From Chryseobacterium bernardetii (GTDB taxonomy: Bacteria > Bacteroidota > Bacteroidia > Flavobacteriales > Weeksellaceae), in contig NZ_CP033932.1 in assembly GCF_003815975.1 (NCBI RefSeq), positions 4,259,501 through 4,323,500 of the forward strand: 64,000 bases of DNA, read 5' to 3'. Made by a program: the position numbers and the translations under genes. The notes below the pieces were generated by a model, which worked only from the letters and a program-made list of their open reading frames with translations, was not told where the DNA came from and did not search any database. Below are positions 61,639 to 64,000 of this stretch, one piece after another (within the stretch, counting starts at the first letter, position 1; every line of letters begins with the position of its first letter).

Positions 61639-62550
61639 ATGAGCGATCAACTGGAAACCATCAAAGATTACTACAGACGTACCCGCAGAAGTATTCTCAA
61701 AGTATCCGATGCAGATTTGGAGACAGGGAAAACCCATTTCAATATCATACCGAGGAAGTATTGCAGTTTTAAAAGTCCTTATAACCGGCGTGATTATTAC
61801 AAAATCTGTTTTATCATAGGTAAAGGAACCGCTCATTACGGATCTCATACGGTGTATGTTGACCGCCCTGCCCTCTTCTTGCCATCACCCAATATTCCTT
61901 ACACCTGGGAATGTGAAGATAACTTCCAGGAAGGTTTTTCATGTCTCTTCAACCAGGAATTTTTCAATGTAAATTCAGAATTCAACCTGTTTAAAAAGAC
62001 TTCATTATTTAAGGAATGGAGTAAACCCTTTATTTTTCTGGATGATGAACAGATTCAGCTGGCTACGATGTATTTTGAGCAGATGTACAAGCTGAACCAT
62101 TCTACCTATCCTTTCCGTTGCAGTGGTATTAAAAGCAATCTGGCTTCTGTTCTGCACCTTGCCCTTCAAAACAGGGTTGAGGATGTAAGCCTTAATGAGC
62201 TCCCAGCCAATGTCCGCCTGTACAGATTATTTGATGAGCTTCTGAATAAACAGTTCCCTTTGGATTCTCCAGCCTATCCTTTAGCTTTAAAAACAGCTTC
62301 TGATTTTGCAGACCATCTGAATGTGCATGTAAACCATTTGAATTCATCAGTAAAATCGGTTACAGGCCTCACCACAACCCATATCATTAAGGAAAAAATA
62401 TTTGAAGAATCCAAGAACCTGCTTAAATACACGAATTGGGACATTGCCCAGGTGGGCTATACGCTTGGTTTTGAGCAGCCTTCCCATTTTAATAATTTCT
62501 TTAAAAAACATGCTGAGACTTCTCCCTTAAAATTTAAAAATTCTTTCTAA
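61639..62550 (+). CDS. AraC family transcriptional regulator
   Basis: 303 residues. An N-terminal cupin-like domain (SPYNRRDYYKICFIIGKGTA, SPNIPYTWECEDNF) and a C-terminal HTH pair (DIAQVGYTLGFEQPSHFNNF). It is a paralogue of the regulator at 35092-36030. It is followed 82 bases later by an MFS exporter gene with its own promoter, which is its probable target. Confidence 0.9.
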   Translation: MSDQLETIKDYYRRTRRSILKVSDADLETGKTHFNIIPRKYCSFKSPYNRRDYYKICFIIGKGTAHYGSHTVYVDRPALFLPSPNIPYTWECEDNFQEGFSCLFNQEFFNVNSEFNLFKKTSLFKEWSKPFIFLDDEQIQLATMYFEQMYKLNHSTYPFRCSGIKSNLASVLHLALQNRVEDVSLNELPANVRLYRLFDELLNKQFPLDSPAYPLALKTASDFADHLNVHVNHLNSSVKSVTGLTTTHIIKEKIFEESKNLLKYTNWDIAQVGYTLGFEQPSHFNNFFKKHAETSPLKFKNSF

Positions 62551-62609
62551 ATATTTGAATTTTGTAATTTTTACTTTGTCTTTTAAAACTCAATTTTCTA
62601 TTCTTGAAC

Positions 62610-62617
62610 TATTTTTG
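62610..62617 (+). promoter_or_regulatory. -7 element (TATTTTTG) for the MFS gene
   Basis: TATTTTTG, 15 bases before the ATG at 62633. Confidence 0.5.
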
Positions 62618-62632
62618 CATAGTAAAAAATGA

Positions 62633-63844
62633 ATGAATATGTTGAGAGAAGCATCTGAGAAACGCATCAGATTAATAACCATTATGGCCTTCGTGTCTAT
62701 CCCGCTTTCGGGGTTTGTCACTGATATTTACCTGCCGTCATTCCCTTCTATGGCCAAGGAAATGATGGTTTCGGAAAAAGATATACAGATTACTTTAACA
62801 TCTTATCTCCTTAGCTATGGAATTTCCCAGCTGTTTGTGGGTGGAATTCTTGATAGTATCGGCCGTTACCGTCCTAAATTACTTGCTTTATTGGTCCTGA
62901 TACTTAGCAGTATTTTTATTACGATGACCAACAGTATTTTACTGATCTGTCTGCTCCGTATTCTTCAGGGGATTGCTGTATCTGTACTTGTTGTGGCTAC
63001 CCGCGCCATTTTTGTAGATATTTACGATGCCGAACGGGTAAAGCACTATCTGAGCTATTTTACAATTGCATGGTCCTGTGGCCCAATTCTGGCGCCTTTC
63101 CTGGGCGGTTATCTTGAAAAGTTATTTAACTGGCATGCTAACTTTTATTTTCTTGCCTTTTATGCAGGATTTTTATTTCTGTTTGAATGGTTCTTCAGCG
63201 GTGAGAGTCTTCCACAAAAGAAGAAACTTGATCTTTCAGAGAATATCAGCCTGTATTCAATGATGCTTAAAAACAAGATATTTATGCTAGGGATTATAAT
63301 TCTGGGATTAAGTTATTCTATTGTTATGCTCTTCAATATTACCGGACCTTTTATTATTGAAAACACTTTCCATTTTACACCTGTGGTGATTGGATACTGT
63401 ACCCTGATTTTAGGTTTTTCATGGATGATCGGAGGCTTTATAGGAAAACGCAGGCTGGGATTAGATTTTAAATCAAGGATCTTACTGCCTATTATCCTTC
63501 AATTGATATTGATTACAGGATTAATTGCTACCAGTTATTTTGCGGAAAGCCTTTATATCATGATTCCTTTTGCTTTTTTTATTCATATCTGCTCGGGAGT
63601 CTTATTTACATCATTCTTTACAACAAGTATGCTGTATTTTCCTAAAAATGCAGGCACTGCTGGTGGATTGATGGGAGGTCTGGTATACGTAATCACTTCA
63701 GTTACAAGTTTTATTATTTCCGTAAGCGGAACTGTAACAGAACAGAAAGGGCTTTCCTGGCGATACCTAATAATTGCGATCCTATTGTTTTCAGTAATTA
63801 TCATTATGCATCAGGCGGTTAAAAAAGAAAAGGCAGAGAATTGA
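62633..63844 (+). CDS. MFS transporter, Bcr/CflA drug-resistance type
   Basis: 403 residues with 12 hydrophobic segments. TM1 reads SGFVTDIYLPSFPSMAKEM, the Bcr/CflA signature, and the A-like motif after TM2 is GGILDSIGRYRPKLLAL; motif C-like GPILAPFLGGYL lies in TM5. It exports small toxic molecules by proton exchange; the substrate is unknown. It sits downstream of an AraC gene that probably controls it. Confidence 0.9.
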   Translation: MNMLREASEKRIRLITIMAFVSIPLSGFVTDIYLPSFPSMAKEMMVSEKDIQITLTSYLLSYGISQLFVGGILDSIGRYRPKLLALLVLILSSIFITMTNSILLICLLRILQGIAVSVLVVATRAIFVDIYDAERVKHYLSYFTIAWSCGPILAPFLGGYLEKLFNWHANFYFLAFYAGFLFLFEWFFSGESLPQKKKLDLSENISLYSMMLKNKIFMLGIIILGLSYSIVMLFNITGPFIIENTFHFTPVVIGYCTLILGFSWMIGGFIGKRRLGLDFKSRILLPIILQLILITGLIATSYFAESLYIMIPFAFFIHICSGVLFTSFFTTSMLYFPKNAGTAGGLMGGLVYVITSVTSFIISVSGTVTEQKGLSWRYLIIAILLFSVIIIMHQAVKKEKAEN

Positions 63845-63860
63845 TCTCTGCTTTTTTTAT
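63833..63860 (+). terminator. Terminator overlapping the end of the MFS gene
   Basis: GCAGAGA / TCTCTGC stem with a 5-nt loop holding the stop codon, followed by T7. Confidence 0.85.
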
Positions 63861-63871
63861 TTTTGTTTGAA

Positions 63872-64000
63872 TTAATATTTCCTGACCTGCACTGTAGAAA
63901 CACCATTCAGTTTCAATTTTCTGCCTACTTTTTTCAGCAATCCAGTTTCTGCATTCCGTTTAAAGACAACAACAGTTCCGCTTACCGGATGAGTTACAAT
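63872..64000 (-). CDS. C-terminal end of a lactonase (7-bladed beta-propeller)-like protein (partial)
   Basis: Only the last 42 residues are in the window (IVTHPVSGTVVVFKRNAETG...), the N-terminus lying beyond the edge. The VFKRNAETGLLKKVG strand pattern matches the last blade of 6-phosphogluconolactonase-type (lactonase family) propellers. The call rests on this short match only. Confidence 0.55.
   Translation of the reverse strand: MVTHPVSGTVVVFKRNAETGLLKKVGRKLKLNGVSTVQVRKY

Overview
The window is AT-rich and looks like a chromosome segment of a Flavobacteriia member, most likely a Chryseobacterium-type Weeksellaceae. The reasons are the recurring TAnnTTTG promoter element typical of Bacteroidetes, the GLPGLI, M56/BlaI and CPBP families, GG-leader 'bacteriocin-like' peptides, a type II-C cas9 with its tracrRNA, and the general wording of the proteins. 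The genus is an inference; no 16S rRNA gene is present.

Layout. 0-8 kb: peptidase E, a TPR protein, a transaldolase-like aldolase, a sugar acetyltransferase, and a BlaI/M56 (BlaR1-like)/GLPGLI operon with a clear promoter-operator. 8-16 kb: small secreted proteins, a GNAT enzyme, a 2OG-Fe(II) oxygenase, a stand-alone Ada-type zinc domain, a methyltransferase, five tandem initiator tRNA genes, then sua5, a CPBP protease, yaaA, prmC and DUF4180. 16-22 kb: two secreted proteins behind a long leader, an SDR/epimerase operon and a membrane-anchored AraC regulator. 21.8-25.5 kb: a complete IS1595-family element bounded by inverted repeats and an 8-bp target duplication, carrying cargo genes and an unusual structured RNA. 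25.5-33.4 kb: rhomboid protease, both topoisomerase IV subunits, DUF2867 protein, aminotransferase. 33.5-37 kb: seven GG-leader cysteine-rich peptide genes in two blocks around an SDR/AraC pair. 37-47 kb: ychF, ferritin, a GHL10 lipoprotein, typA, a beta-helix protein, a DJ-1/PfpI protein and a YceI lipoprotein. 47-53.3 kb: a type II-C CRISPR-Cas locus. 53.3-64 kb: tex, HAD phosphatase, M28 peptidase, histone H1-like protein, an M1-like peptidase, AraC and MFS genes, and the tail of a lactonase-type gene.

The two most notable regions are the IS1595 element and the CRISPR locus. In the element, about 200 nt upstream of the passenger and transposase genes can fold into two hairpins whose loops share a perfect 10-bp complement. 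In the CRISPR locus, cas9, cas1 and the tracrRNA look intact, but cas2 stops after 16 codons and runs straight into the 18-nt handle half of a CRISPR repeat with one spacer-sized sequence beside it. A second, solitary full repeat with its own promoter lies upstream of cas9. The locus therefore looks unable to acquire spacers but possibly still able to guide Cas9. The cysteine-rich peptide cluster is the third highlight: all seven share one spacing rule, C-x(5-8)-C-x6-C-x4-C, and one gene carries it twice.
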